Below, piece by piece: positions 8,681 through 16,869 of a stretch of 64,000 bases of DNA (the first letter of the stretch is position 1; each line of letters begins with the position of its first letter). Origin of the DNA: Actinoplanes sp. N902-109 (GTDB taxonomy: Bacteria > Actinomycetota > Actinomycetes > Mycobacteriales > Micromonosporaceae); assembly GCF_000389965.1 (NCBI RefSeq), contig NC_021191.1, positions 8,123,501 to 8,187,500 on the forward strand. Reading direction: 5' to 3'. Below the pieces are notes generated by a model, which saw only the letters and a program-made list of their open reading frames with translations, made no database searches and was not told the origin of the DNA. The position numbers were made by a program, and so were the translations under genes.

Positions 8681-9868
8681 TCAGACAGCCGCTTTGAGCT
8701 GCACAGCGCGGTCGGTACTTTCCCAGGTGAAATTCGGCAGTTCGCGGCCGAAGTGGCCGTAGGCTGCCGTGTGCGAATACCTCGGGCGCGTCAGGTCGAG
8801 GTCGCGGATGATCGCGGCCGGGCGCAGGTCGAAGACCTCGTTGATGGCCTTCTCGATCCGCTCCACCGGCACGTTCTCGGTGCCGAACGTCTCGACGAAC
8901 AAGCTCACCGGATGCGCCTTACCGATCGCATAGGCAACCTGCGTCTCACACCGCTCGGCGAGCCCGGCGGCGACCACGTTCTTGGCCACCCACCGCATCG
9001 CGTACGCCGCGGAACGGTCCACCTTGGACGGATCCTTGCCGGAGAACGCGCCACCACCGTGCCGGGCATACCCGCCATACGTGTCAACAATGATCTTGCG
9101 ACCGGTCAGACCAGCATCACCCATCGGGCCACCGATCTCGAAACGACCCGTCGGGTTCACCAACAGGCGATAACCCTCGGTGTCCAGACCCAGACCCTCC
9201 AACTCCGGCCCGATCACATGCTCACGCACATCCGGGGTGAGCAACGACTCCAGCGAGATGTCCGCAGCATGCTGCGACGACACCACAACCGTGTCCAGAC
9301 GCACCGGCTTGAGACCGTCGTACTCGATCGTCACCTGAGTCTTGCCGTCAGGCCGCAGATACGGAATCGTGCCGTCCTTACGAGCCGCCGACAACCGGCG
9401 GGCCAGCCGGTGCGCCAACGCGATCGGCAGCGGCATCAACTCAGGGGTCTCCGAGCACGCGAAGCCGAACATCATGCCCTGATCACCGGCACCCTGAGCG
9501 TCGAGGACATGCTCGGAGTCACCCTCGCGCAGCTCGAGCGCGCTGTCGACACCCTGGGCAATGTCGGGCGACTGCGAACCGATGGACACGCTGACGCCAC
9601 AGGACGCGCCGTCGAAGCCCTTCTTCGACGAGTCGTACCCGATCCCCAGGATGGTCTCGCGCACGATGCTGGGAATGTCCGCGTACGCCTGGGTGGTCAC
9701 CTCACCGGCGACATGCACCTGTCCGGTGGTGATCAGGGTCTCCACCGCAACGCGGCTACGCGGGTCCTGCGTGAGCAGGGCGTCGAGAATACCGTCGCTG
9801 ATCTGATCAGCGATCTTGTCGGGATGACCTTCGGTGACGGACTCGGAGGTGAAGAGCCGGCGTGCCAT
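8681..9868 (-). CDS. metK: S-adenosylmethionine synthetase
   Basis: A 395-residue methionine adenosyltransferase making SAM from methionine and ATP in the cytosol. The N-terminal EGHPDK motif (14-18 region), the GAGDQGMMFG signature and the GGGAFSGKDPSKVDRS loop are all intact, and the length is standard. The start is ATG 9868 with AAAGGAG upstream; upstream in-frame codons lie in the divergent promoter region and lack conservation. Unusually, it heads a biosynthetic-type operon that includes a methyltransferase, only 13 bp before the AMP ligase gene, suggesting a dedicated or co-opted copy boosting SAM supply. Whether a second metK exists elsewhere cannot be seen here. Confidence 0.95.
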   Translation of the reverse strand: MARRLFTSESVTEGHPDKIADQISDGILDALLTQDPRSRVAVETLITTGQVHVAGEVTTQAYADIPSIVRETILGIGYDSSKKGFDGASCGVSVSIGSQSPDIAQGVDSALELREGDSEHVLDAQGAGDQGMMFGFACSETPELMPLPIALAHRLARRLSAARKDGTIPYLRPDGKTQVTIEYDGLKPVRLDTVVVSSQHAADISLESLLTPDVREHVIGPELEGLGLDTEGYRLLVNPTGRFEIGGPMGDAGLTGRKIIVDTYGGYARHGGGAFSGKDPSKVDRSAAYAMRWVAKNVVAAGLAERCETQVAYAIGKAHPVSLFVETFGTENVPVERIEKAINEVFDLRPAAIIRDLDLTRPRYSHTAAYGHFGRELPNFTWESTDRAVQLKAAV

Positions 9869-10047
9869 GGTCGCTCCTTTCCGGCCGGACGAGACCAGCC
9901 GAGATCGATCGTGCACGACACCGTTCGCCCGACGTTCGGGCCGCGTTCCACGTCCCGTTCCGCCTCCTGGCGTAACGACAAAGTTGCATGGAGTGACCGA
10001 CATCGGTATCGTCCGTGATCGTTGGCCGCAGGGCGGGGGAGGCGCCG

Positions 10048-11103
10048 ATGGACTCGGCGGATGCGATGCTGGTTAGCGGACTGCGCCGATACCACGAGCG
10101 CATAGTCGCGCAGTTCGCGCGCAGCCTCCGGCAGGAACGCAATCCGCTCGTTGCCGATCCGGTCGCGCTGCGCCAGTGTCGCGAGCACGCGCGGTCCATC
10201 CTCGTCGAGCTGGAAACCTGCCTGGACCCGGCACCACAGCCGGTCTCCGCCACCGACGGCATCCCGGCACAGATCGGTGAGACCCGGGCGTCATCGCTGC
10301 AGTCGCCCGGCATCTCCTTCGCCGCGGCGGCCACACTGTTCAGCACGATCATGCGCACGGTCGGCGAGATCTGCACGGACCCGGAGCAGGCCATCGCGGT
10401 TGCTGTGACGCTCAACCGGATTGTCAACCAGCGGGTCGGCGCCGCGCTGATGTCGTACTCGCGGTACCTGCTGGACAACGTGCACCGCGCACATGTGCAG
10501 GAACGCTTCCGGATCGGCCGGGAACTGCACGACCGGCTCGGCAACGACGTGGGTGCCGCCCTGCAGCTGTCCCGGCTGGCCGCGTTCTACCTGCCCGATT
10601 CGCAGGAGCGCACCGACGCTCTCCTGCAGGACGTCAGCACCAGCCTCTCGCGGGCGGTCGGCGAGATCCGCACGATGACGTTCCAGCTGCGCAGCCTGGT
10701 CGGCGGGCGCCCGCTCAAGGACGTGCTCACCGAATGCACCGACCAGCTCGCCCTCACCGTGCCCGTCGACATCCGGCTGCAGGGTGACGAATGCTGGATC
10801 CCCGACTATGTGGGCGAGGAGCTCTTCTTGGTCATCCGGGAGGCGGTACGCAACGCCGGCCGCCACTCCGCGGCGGCGCGTATCCAGATCACGGTGGTCG
10901 TGACACCGACCGAGGCCGTGGCGAGTGTGGTGGACGACGGTGTCGGCTTCGACACCTCGTTGCCGCCCACAGCCGAGCGCACCGGGTTGAGCTCGATGCA
11001 GGAACGGGTCAGGCTCTTCGGCGGCTCGCTCGAGGTGACCAGCGAACCCGACGCGGGCACCCGGGTGCGGGTACGGGTCCCGTTACCGGGCGAGCGTCGA
11101 TGA
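10048..11103 (+). CDS. Cytosolic NarL-type sensor histidine kinase
   Basis: A 351-residue histidine kinase without membrane segments. Residues 1-150 are an unrecognised helical sensing region; the HisKA_3 phosphoacceptor is His161 in GRELHDRLGND; the ATPase domain (about 245-350) shows the N box EAVRNAGRHS and the G box DDGVGFD. The chosen start is ATG 10048, preceded by GGGGGAGG; a GTG at 10015 is possible but lacks a ribosome site. Its TGA overlaps the ATG of the response regulator gene, so the pair is coupled. The gene is divergent from the metK operon across 179 bp, making that operon a plausible target. Confidence 0.88.
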   Translation: MDSADAMLVSGLRRYHERIVAQFARSLRQERNPLVADPVALRQCREHARSILVELETCLDPAPQPVSATDGIPAQIGETRASSLQSPGISFAAAATLFSTIMRTVGEICTDPEQAIAVAVTLNRIVNQRVGAALMSYSRYLLDNVHRAHVQERFRIGRELHDRLGNDVGAALQLSRLAAFYLPDSQERTDALLQDVSTSLSRAVGEIRTMTFQLRSLVGGRPLKDVLTECTDQLALTVPVDIRLQGDECWIPDYVGEELFLVIREAVRNAGRHSAAARIQITVVVTPTEAVASVVDDGVGFDTSLPPTAERTGLSSMQERVRLFGGSLEVTSEPDAGTRVRVRVPLPGERR

Positions 11104-11750
11104 CGAATCCTCGGATCCGCACCGTTGTGGTGGACGACCACACGCTGTTCCGGCAGGCACTCTGTGACCTCCTGCGCACCGACGAGCAATTCGAGGTGGT
11201 GGGCGACGCCCGCAACGCCGCCGAGGCGATCGCTGTGTGCGAACGGACCCGGCCGGACATCCTGCTGCTGGATGCGAACCTGCCGGATGCCTCGGCGGGC
11301 GCGGTCATCGACCGGATCCGCATCTGCTCGCCGACGAGCCGGCCCATCGTGGTCAGCATGTTCGACAATCCGGATCTCGTCGCCGACCTGGTGGCCCGGG
11401 GCGCACGCGGCTATCTGCTCAAGACCGCCACCCGGGAGGAGCTGATCACCGCGATGCGTACGGTGCACACCGACGACGAGCGGATCGTCTTGTCGGTGTC
11501 GCCCAGCACCTTGACGGCCCCCGCACCGGCGCCGCCGCCGTCGCCCCTGACCGACCGTGAGACGGAAGTCCTCACGTTGGTCGCAGCGGCCCTGAGCAAC
11601 CGGCAGATCGCGACCCGGCTGGGCCTGACCGAGGGCACGGTCAAACGCCACCTGAGCAACATCTTCGGCAAGCTCGGTGCCACCTCGCGGATGGACGCGG
11701 TGAACCGGGCTGCCCCGCAGCTCGTCAGGAAGCCAGCAGGGCGGGCCTGA
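11100..11750 (+). CDS. NarL/LuxR-family response regulator
   Basis: A 216-residue two-component regulator. The receiver domain has the acidic pair in VVVDDHTLF and phosphoacceptor Asp58 in LLLDANLPD; the Lys of the YLLK motif follows. A Pro/Ala-rich linker leads to a LuxR-type helix-turn-helix (LTDRETEVLTL ... NRQIATRLGLTEGTVKRHL). The ATG at 11100 overlaps the kinase stop codon. The 3' end overlaps the convergent SARP gene by 26 bp (11725-11750), so transcription of one could interfere with the other. Target genes are unknown; the adjacent operons are the obvious candidates. Confidence 0.9.
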   Translation: MTNPRIRTVVVDDHTLFRQALCDLLRTDEQFEVVGDARNAAEAIAVCERTRPDILLLDANLPDASAGAVIDRIRICSPTSRPIVVSMFDNPDLVADLVARGARGYLLKTATREELITAMRTVHTDDERIVLSVSPSTLTAPAPAPPPSPLTDRETEVLTLVAAALSNRQIATRLGLTEGTVKRHLSNIFGKLGATSRMDAVNRAAPQLVRKPAGRA

Positions 11751-12537
11751 ACAGCACCGGAACCTCCCGCTCGGGGACGATCCGGAACGGTCGCCGCCGG
11801 GCGCCGGTGAGCACGTCATGCTGCAGACGTTGCAGCTCGACCGACGGCTCCACGCCCAGGTCGTCGTCGAGCAGGCGGCGCACCCGCTGGTAGGCCTCGA
11901 GCGCGTCGGCCCGGCGCCCACACAGATCCAGCGCATAGATCAGCTGTGCGTGGAACCACTCGTCGAGCGGGTACACCTCGACCAGCCGGCGCAGCTCGGA
12001 CAGCGCCTCCCGATGACAGCCCAGCTCGAGCGCGGCAGTGATCCGGTCCTGCAGCAGGAACGTCCGGACCTCCGCGAGCCGGGCCGCATGCCCGCGCAGC
12101 AGAGGTCCAGCGGTCACGTCGGCCATCGGATGCCCCCGCCACATCGCCAGCGCCTGCTGACAGAGCTGGGCGGCCTGCTTCGGTTCGCCGCCGAGCAGGT
12201 GTTCGCGGACCCGCCAGTGCAAGCGCTCGAACTGCACGGCGTCGATGTCGCTGGGGTCGGCCCGGAGCAGGTAGCCGGGGGCCCGGGTCTCCAGTGCGGC
12301 GTCCACCCCGGAGCGGAGCAGCGCGCGGCGCAGTTCGTACGCGTACTTGCGGGTCGTCAGCTCGGCCCCCGGCGGTGGGGCCTCCTCCCAGAGCTCGTCG
12401 ACGAGCTGGCTGAGTTCGACGACCTGGCCGGTCCGCAGCAGCAGGAGGGCGAGCAACTGGCTCACCTTCTGCGGGAGATTCACTGCCGAGCCGGTTCCGT
12501 CGACGAGCTGGATCGGACCGAGGATGCAGAACCGCAC
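11725..12537 (-). CDS. SARP-family (AfsR/DnrI-like) transcriptional regulator
   Basis: A 270-residue Streptomyces antibiotic regulatory protein type activator: an N-terminal OmpR-like winged helix (about 1-95, with LPQKVSQLLALLLL and the RKYAYELRRAL region) followed by a bacterial transcriptional activation (BTAD) helical domain (about 96-245, including the YPLDEWFHAQL repeat element). No ATPase domain follows, so it is the small SARP type that usually activates one secondary-metabolite cluster. The GTG start at 12537 fits the conserved MRFCILGP beginning and has GGGAGG upstream; an in-frame start at 12612 would add a non-conserved 25 residues. It is divergent from the YciI/oxidase operon. 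Confidence 0.87.
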   Translation of the reverse strand: MRFCILGPIQLVDGTGSAVNLPQKVSQLLALLLLRTGQVVELSQLVDELWEEAPPPGAELTTRKYAYELRRALLRSGVDAALETRAPGYLLRADPSDIDAVQFERLHWRVREHLLGGEPKQAAQLCQQALAMWRGHPMADVTAGPLLRGHAARLAEVRTFLLQDRITAALELGCHREALSELRRLVEVYPLDEWFHAQLIYALDLCGRRADALEAYQRVRRLLDDDLGVEPSVELQRLQHDVLTGARRRPFRIVPEREVPVLFRPALLAS

Positions 12538-12701
12538 GTGTCCTCCCGGTGCAGCTGAATGGGTGAGGGGTGGTGCCGATCCCATGGCAACGCAGCTGGA
12601 GCCGGGCGGCAACCGGGCGCGTCAATGGTGGCAACCCGGCATGTGTCCAAAGGCATAGGCGGGTGCAACCTTCGGCGCGATTGCTCGTTGCGGCCGGTCG
12701 G

Positions 12702-12717
12702 TCCGGTTAGAACCGGA
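12702..12717. promoter_or_regulatory. 16-bp palindrome upstream of the YciI operon
   Basis: A perfect inverted repeat TCCGGTT-AG-AACCGGA lies 28 bp before the YciI start codon at 12746, in the 208-bp gap to the divergent SARP gene. Its position would overlap the promoter or transcription start of the YciI operon. It does not look like the spaced direct heptamers usually bound by SARPs, so a separate dimeric regulator is more likely. Function is inferred from symmetry only. Confidence 0.45.
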
Positions 12718-12745
12718 ACTGTCGAAACCGTCAGAGAGGCAGCGT

Positions 12746-13045
12746 ATGTATTGGGTGGTTCATTGTCTCGACGCGCCGGGCACGCTCGAGCTGCGCGCCC
12801 AGCACCGGCCGGCGCACTCCGCCCACCTCACGCAGGGGCCGGTGCGGCCCGTGCTCGTCGGCCCGTTGCTCGCCGGGGACGGGATCACCCCGCTCGGCAG
12901 CCTGCTGGTGTTCGCCGCGGCGGATCGGGGCGCGGTGGAGCGCTGGGTGGCGGAGGACCCGTTCACCATCGCCGGGGTCTGGCACCAGGTGCGGATCGAC
13001 GCCTTCATCCCGTCCGCCAAGACGCCCGTCGCCGAACCCGTCTGA
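12746..13045 (+). CDS. YciI-like dimeric ferredoxin-fold protein
   Basis: A 99-residue protein with the YciI fold: it opens MYWVVHCLDAPGT and contains the HSAHL and GPLL elements and the FAAADRGAVERWVAEDPF segment typical of the family. Such proteins are small alpha/beta barrels with a His-Asp pair, found beside chlorocatechol-type and secondary-metabolite enzymes. Its function is unproven. AGAGAGG precedes the ATG. It is the first gene of a plus-strand run with the flavin oxidase and MFS porter. Its last codons lie inside a 28-bp unit repeated three times, so the stop codon is copied downstream as well. Confidence 0.78.
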   Translation: MYWVVHCLDAPGTLELRAQHRPAHSAHLTQGPVRPVLVGPLLAGDGITPLGSLLVFAAADRGAVERWVAEDPFTIAGVWHQVRIDAFIPSAKTPVAEPV

Positions 13046-13108
13046 CCACGCACCCGTCGCCGAACCCGTCTGACCACGCACCCGTCGCCGAACCCGTCTG
13101 ACCACACA
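13025..13108. repeat. Three tandem copies of a 28-bp unit
   Basis: The unit beginning CCCGTCGCCGAACCCGTCTG occurs at 13025-13052, 13053-13080 and 13081-13108; the first two are identical and the third differs at one base near its end. The first copy encodes the C-terminus and stop codon of the YciI-like protein, so the extra copies are untranslated and fill the gap before the oxidase gene's ribosome site. The unit is not a multiple of three. It looks like a recent slippage or unequal-crossover duplication. Confidence 0.95.
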
Positions 13109-13124
13109 GAAGGAGACCGCGCGC

Positions 13125-14675
13125 ATGAGTTCCGTCCTGCCCGAAGGCTTGACCGAGGACCGCTTCCGCAAGGCGCTGTCCGCGTTCCGCGGCATCGTGG
13201 GCGATGACTTCGTCCATGAGAACGGCCCGGAGCTCGACCGTTACCGCGACCCCTACACCGTGCTGGAGGACGAACTCCGGCCGGGCGCCGCAGTGCAGCC
13301 GGCCTCGGTCGAGGAAGTCAGCAACGTCCTGCGGATGGCCACCGAGCTGGGGGTTCCGGTGTCACCGATCTCGACCGGCCGCAATCTCGGCTACGGTGCC
13401 GCCGCGCCTCGGCTGTCCGGCGCGGTCGTGCTGGATCTGAGCCGGCTCAACCGCATCATCGAAGTCGACGCGACGTTCGGGTACGCCCTGGTGGAGCCGG
13501 GTGTCACCTATTTCGACCTGTACAACCACCTGCGGGAGCACAACCTGCCGTTCTGGCTGGACGTCCCGGATCTCGGGTGGGGCAGCGTCATCGGCAACAC
13601 CATGGAGCGCGGCGTCGGTTACACCCCGTACGGCGACCACCTGGGCATCCAGTGCGGCATGGAGGTGGTGCTGCCGGACGGCGACGTGGTCCGGACGGGC
13701 ATGGGAGCGCTGCCGGGATCCAACACCTGGCAGTTGTTCAAGTACGGCTACGGCCCGTACTTCGACCCCATGTTCACCCAGGGCAATTTCGGCGTGGTCA
13801 CCAAGATGGGCGTCTGGCTCATGCCGGAACCACCCGGGTACCGCGCCTACCTCATCACCCTGCCGCGCGAGGAGGACCTCGGGCCGTTCGTGGACCTGCT
13901 GCGTCCATTGCGGATGAGCGGGGCCATCCCGAACGTGCCCACGCTGCGCAATGTCTGGCTGGATGCCGCCGCTACCTATCGCCGCCGTGACCTGTACGAC
14001 GGCACCGGCGAGCTGCCGTCCGCCGTGGCCCGGCAGGTGATGGAAGAGCAGGACATCGGCTGGTGGAACTTCTACGGCGCACTGTACGGCACCCCTCAGG
14101 CGATGCAGGCCAGCTGGTCGATGATCCGGGAGGTCTTCTCGGCGATCCCGGGGGCACGGTTCCACCTGCAGGGCGAGCACCCGAGCCCGGTCCTCGCCAC
14201 CCGCGCGAAGATCATGGCGGGTGAGCCCACCCTCGAACCGCTCGAGCTGGTGCACTGGGTGGACAACGGCGGCCACGTCGACTTCGCGCCGGTCTCCCCC
14301 GCCACCGGTGCGGACGCCCTGCGCCAGTACGCGATGGTCCGCGACCGCTGCCGGGAGTACGGCAAGGACTACCTCGGCATGTTCATCGTGGGCCGGCGCG
14401 AGATGCACCACATCTCCCTGATGGTCTTCGACACCACCGACCGGGACGACAAGAGCCGGACGCTCGGGTTGTGCCGCCGGCTGATCGGGGAGGCCGCCGA
14501 ACACGGCTACGGCGAGTACCGCATCCATCCCGCGCTGATGGACGATGTGGCGGGCACCTTCGGTTACAACAACCACGCGCTGCGCCGGCTCGCCGAGCGG
14601 ATCAAGGACGCCGTGGATCCGGCCGGCATTCTCGCTCCGGGGAAGCAGGGCATCTGGCCGCGGGACCGGCGATGA
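13125..14675 (+). CDS. FAD-linked oxidase, vanillyl-alcohol/eugenol oxidase-like
   Basis: A 516-residue flavoenzyme of the VAO/4-cresol dehydrogenase family, expected to oxidise para-substituted phenols such as eugenol or vanillyl alcohol. The PCMH-type FAD domain occupies about 50-270 with GRNLGYGAAAPR, LVEPGVTYFDLY and IGNTMERGVGYTPYGDH; the cap domain includes REMHH with a candidate His for covalent flavin attachment, and the C-terminal GEYRIH carries the Tyr-Arg pair that binds the phenolate in relatives. The length matches eugenol oxidase. AGAAGGAG precedes the ATG. Its TGA overlaps the ATG of the MFS gene. The physiological substrate is unknown; a tailoring role in a pathway is the alternative to catabolism. 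Confidence 0.88.
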   Translation: MSSVLPEGLTEDRFRKALSAFRGIVGDDFVHENGPELDRYRDPYTVLEDELRPGAAVQPASVEEVSNVLRMATELGVPVSPISTGRNLGYGAAAPRLSGAVVLDLSRLNRIIEVDATFGYALVEPGVTYFDLYNHLREHNLPFWLDVPDLGWGSVIGNTMERGVGYTPYGDHLGIQCGMEVVLPDGDVVRTGMGALPGSNTWQLFKYGYGPYFDPMFTQGNFGVVTKMGVWLMPEPPGYRAYLITLPREEDLGPFVDLLRPLRMSGAIPNVPTLRNVWLDAAATYRRRDLYDGTGELPSAVARQVMEEQDIGWWNFYGALYGTPQAMQASWSMIREVFSAIPGARFHLQGEHPSPVLATRAKIMAGEPTLEPLELVHWVDNGGHVDFAPVSPATGADALRQYAMVRDRCREYGKDYLGMFIVGRREMHHISLMVFDTTDRDDKSRTLGLCRRLIGEAAEHGYGEYRIHPALMDDVAGTFGYNNHALRRLAERIKDAVDPAGILAPGKQGIWPRDRR

Positions 14676-15859
14676 CTGCGCCCACCCGGACGCTCACGAC
14701 CGGCCGGCACTGGCTGGTGTTCGGGCTCTGCGCCGCCGGCTTCTTCTTCGACTCGATGGATCTGCAGCTCATGTCGTTGGTCGCCCCGGTGCTGCTGCGG
14801 CAGTGGGAGCTCACGCCGGCCGGGCTGGGCCGGGTGGTGGCCGCCGCGGTACTCGGCATGTTCGCCGGTGCGTGTCTCTTCGGCGCGCTGGCCGACCGCA
14901 TCGGTCGCCGACCCGGATACCAGATCACGATCGCGGTCTTCGCGGGCTTCAGCGCACTGTGCGCGCTGGCGCAGAACCCGGCTCAGCTGATGGTGTTCAG
15001 GTTCGGCGCGGGCCTGGGCATCGGCGGTTTCATCCCGATCGCCACGACGCTGCTGTCCGAGTTCGCGCCGCCCCGGATGCGGGGCCGGCTGCTGGCGTTG
15101 TGGGGCATCGCCTTCCCGGCCGGTGGGTTGTGTGCCACCGGTGTGGTCTCGGTGCTGCTGCCGGCCACCGGTTGGCGCGGCGTGTTCCTGGCCGGTGCGG
15201 CACCGGCGCTGCTCCTGCTCGCGGTGCGGCGGATCGTCCCGGAGGCACCGGACTTCCGGCCGGCCGAGGGGTCCGCGATGACGGCCGTCACGGGCCTGCT
15301 CGACCGAGCTCATCGGCGCACCACCACCGCGGTGTGGGGCATCTGGTTCTGCTGGAGCTTCGCGTACTACGGGCTGATCCTGTGGTTGCCGTCGTTGCTG
15401 GCGCTCATGCGGGTGCCGCTGGGAACCGTCCTGGGATACACGATCGGGTTCCAGCTCGCCGCAATCGCCGGGCGCGTCGCCACCCTGCTGGTCGTCGACC
15501 GGCTCGGCCAGCGCCCGCTGATCGTGCTCTGCGCGCTCGCCGCGGCGGCTGCGGTACTGCTGCTGGGCACTCAGCACACGCTCGCCGGGCTGATCGTCGC
15601 CGGTTATGCGGTTTCCTTCGTGCAGGACGGCGGTTTCAGCGGCATCGTGCCGTTCACGCCGGCGCTGTACCCCCCGGCGTTGCGAGCCACCGGCGTCGGC
15701 TGGGCCAACGGGCTCGGCCGGGTGGCCAGCATGGTCGCCCCGGTGCTCGTCGGGGTGATCGTCACGGCGGGCGGGACCGCACCGGTGTTCGCCATGTTCG
15801 CCGCCGCTTACGGGGCGGCCGCCGGCACCGCAGCCCTGGCACCGGGCCCTACCGAATGA
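14672..15859 (+). CDS. MFS transporter, aromatic acid:H+ symporter-like
   Basis: A 395-residue major facilitator protein. The N-terminal FFFDSMDLQLMS segment carries the acidic residue in helix 1 typical of the aromatic-acid/metabolite symporter group (PcaK/BenK-like), and motif A is GALADRIGRRPGYQ. It overlaps the oxidase gene by four bases (ATGA), so the two are coupled: import of a phenolic compound and its oxidation is the straightforward reading. Export of a product is possible. Its 3' end overlaps the convergent UbiA gene by 11 bp. Confidence 0.87.
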   Translation: MTAPTRTLTTGRHWLVFGLCAAGFFFDSMDLQLMSLVAPVLLRQWELTPAGLGRVVAAAVLGMFAGACLFGALADRIGRRPGYQITIAVFAGFSALCALAQNPAQLMVFRFGAGLGIGGFIPIATTLLSEFAPPRMRGRLLALWGIAFPAGGLCATGVVSVLLPATGWRGVFLAGAAPALLLLAVRRIVPEAPDFRPAEGSAMTAVTGLLDRAHRRTTTAVWGIWFCWSFAYYGLILWLPSLLALMRVPLGTVLGYTIGFQLAAIAGRVATLLVVDRLGQRPLIVLCALAAAAAVLLLGTQHTLAGLIVAGYAVSFVQDGGFSGIVPFTPALYPPALRATGVGWANGLGRVASMVAPVLVGVIVTAGGTAPVFAMFAAAYGAAAGTAALAPGPTE

Positions 15860-16784
15860 GCACGACGGTCACCAGCACGGCGGCGTGCGCGGCGTACTGG
15901 CTGAGCATGAAGGTCCGGTACGGCGTACGGGGCTGGGCGGCGGGCCGGATCAGCAGCGTGACCAGCGTTCCCGCGCCGACGACGAGTGGCACCGCCGGGG
16001 CCAGCAACGAGCGGTCCGCCATGACCGCGGTGGCCACCAGGAAGCATGCCGTGCCGACCGCGCCACCGGCTGCGACCGCGAGGGCGGCTCGCCGTCCCTT
16101 CGTCACCGCAAGCGTCCGGCGGCCCGCTACGGCGTCACCGCGGGTGTCGGTCAGGTCCTTGGTGACCGAGCCGACCAGGGCGATCCACAGCGACAGCGCC
16201 ACGGCGAACAGGAACAGCCGGCGGCTCGGTTCCGCACCGGTGGCGGCCGCTCCCGCGCCGTACGTGCACGCACCCAGCCCGAAGGTGGTGAGGGCGGCCG
16301 ACCAGGACCGGCGCTTCGCCCAGAACGGCCCCGCGGAGTACGCCCAGCCGAGGGCAAGCATCGGCACCGTCCAGCACAGCAGGCGCGGGTGCAGTGCGCT
16401 CAGGCCGAGGGCGAGGGCACCGGCCCCACCAGCCACCAGCCACGCCGACTGAACCGGCAGATCGCCGTGCGCCAGCGGCCGCGTGGAACCGTTCGCGATG
16501 TCCTCGGGGAGGTCCTGCAGCCCGTTGAACAGGTACACGACGAAGACGGCGGCGAACCAGGCCACCGCGCCGGCCGCGACGCCGGCGGCATGCGCCCCGC
16601 CGGGCAGCCGCGCCAGCAGCGCGCCGGCCGTGAACCGGCCCAGAAAGATCATCTGGACAACGGGACGGGATTCGCGCAGGCACAACCACAGCGTGCGGAA
16701 AAGGCCCGGCCGGTGGACCGATGGCCCGATCAACGAAAAGGATTCTGACACGTAATTCAGAATATGACCGCGAACGCCGTCCAT
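15849..16784 (-). CDS. UbiA-family prenyltransferase
   Basis: A 311-residue integral membrane enzyme that attaches an isoprenoid to an aromatic or other acceptor. The first Asp-rich motif is NGLQDLPED (Asn87, Asp91, Asp95) and the second is DLTDTRGD (Asp210, Asp213, Asp217); both bind the Mg-diphosphate. About eight or nine hydrophobic helices are apparent. The first 45 residues and the 5' flank have lower GC and rarer codons than their neighbours. ATG 16784 has no strong ribosome site, so the start is uncertain. Its placement beside a phenol oxidase and aromatic porter suggests prenylation of a phenolic; this is inference. Confidence 0.85.
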   Translation of the reverse strand: MDGVRGHILNYVSESFSLIGPSVHRPGLFRTLWLCLRESRPVVQMIFLGRFTAGALLARLPGGAHAAGVAAGAVAWFAAVFVVYLFNGLQDLPEDIANGSTRPLAHGDLPVQSAWLVAGGAGALALGLSALHPRLLCWTVPMLALGWAYSAGPFWAKRRSWSAALTTFGLGACTYGAGAAATGAEPSRRLFLFAVALSLWIALVGSVTKDLTDTRGDAVAGRRTLAVTKGRRAALAVAAGGAVGTACFLVATAVMADRSLLAPAVPLVVGAGTLVTLLIRPAAQPRTPYRTFMLSQYAAHAAVLVTVVLIR

Positions 16785-16869
16785 CAGTTACGAATGCATG
16801 AAGTCACCACGCCTTCCCGACAGTTCACAACAATGGACTGGCGACGATCAACAACGCCCGTGAAAGGCT

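Noticed and set aside
9869..10047. SAM riboswitch in the metK leader
   Set aside because: I looked for SAM-I/IV type helices and saw only a short GCCCGA/TCGGGC hairpin; nothing supports a riboswitch. A covariance-model scan would settle it.
2556..16784. A complete polyketide or nonribosomal peptide cluster
   Set aside because: There is no ketosynthase, condensation domain, phosphopantetheinyl transferase or multimodular enzyme; only a stand-alone ACP and AMP ligase are present.
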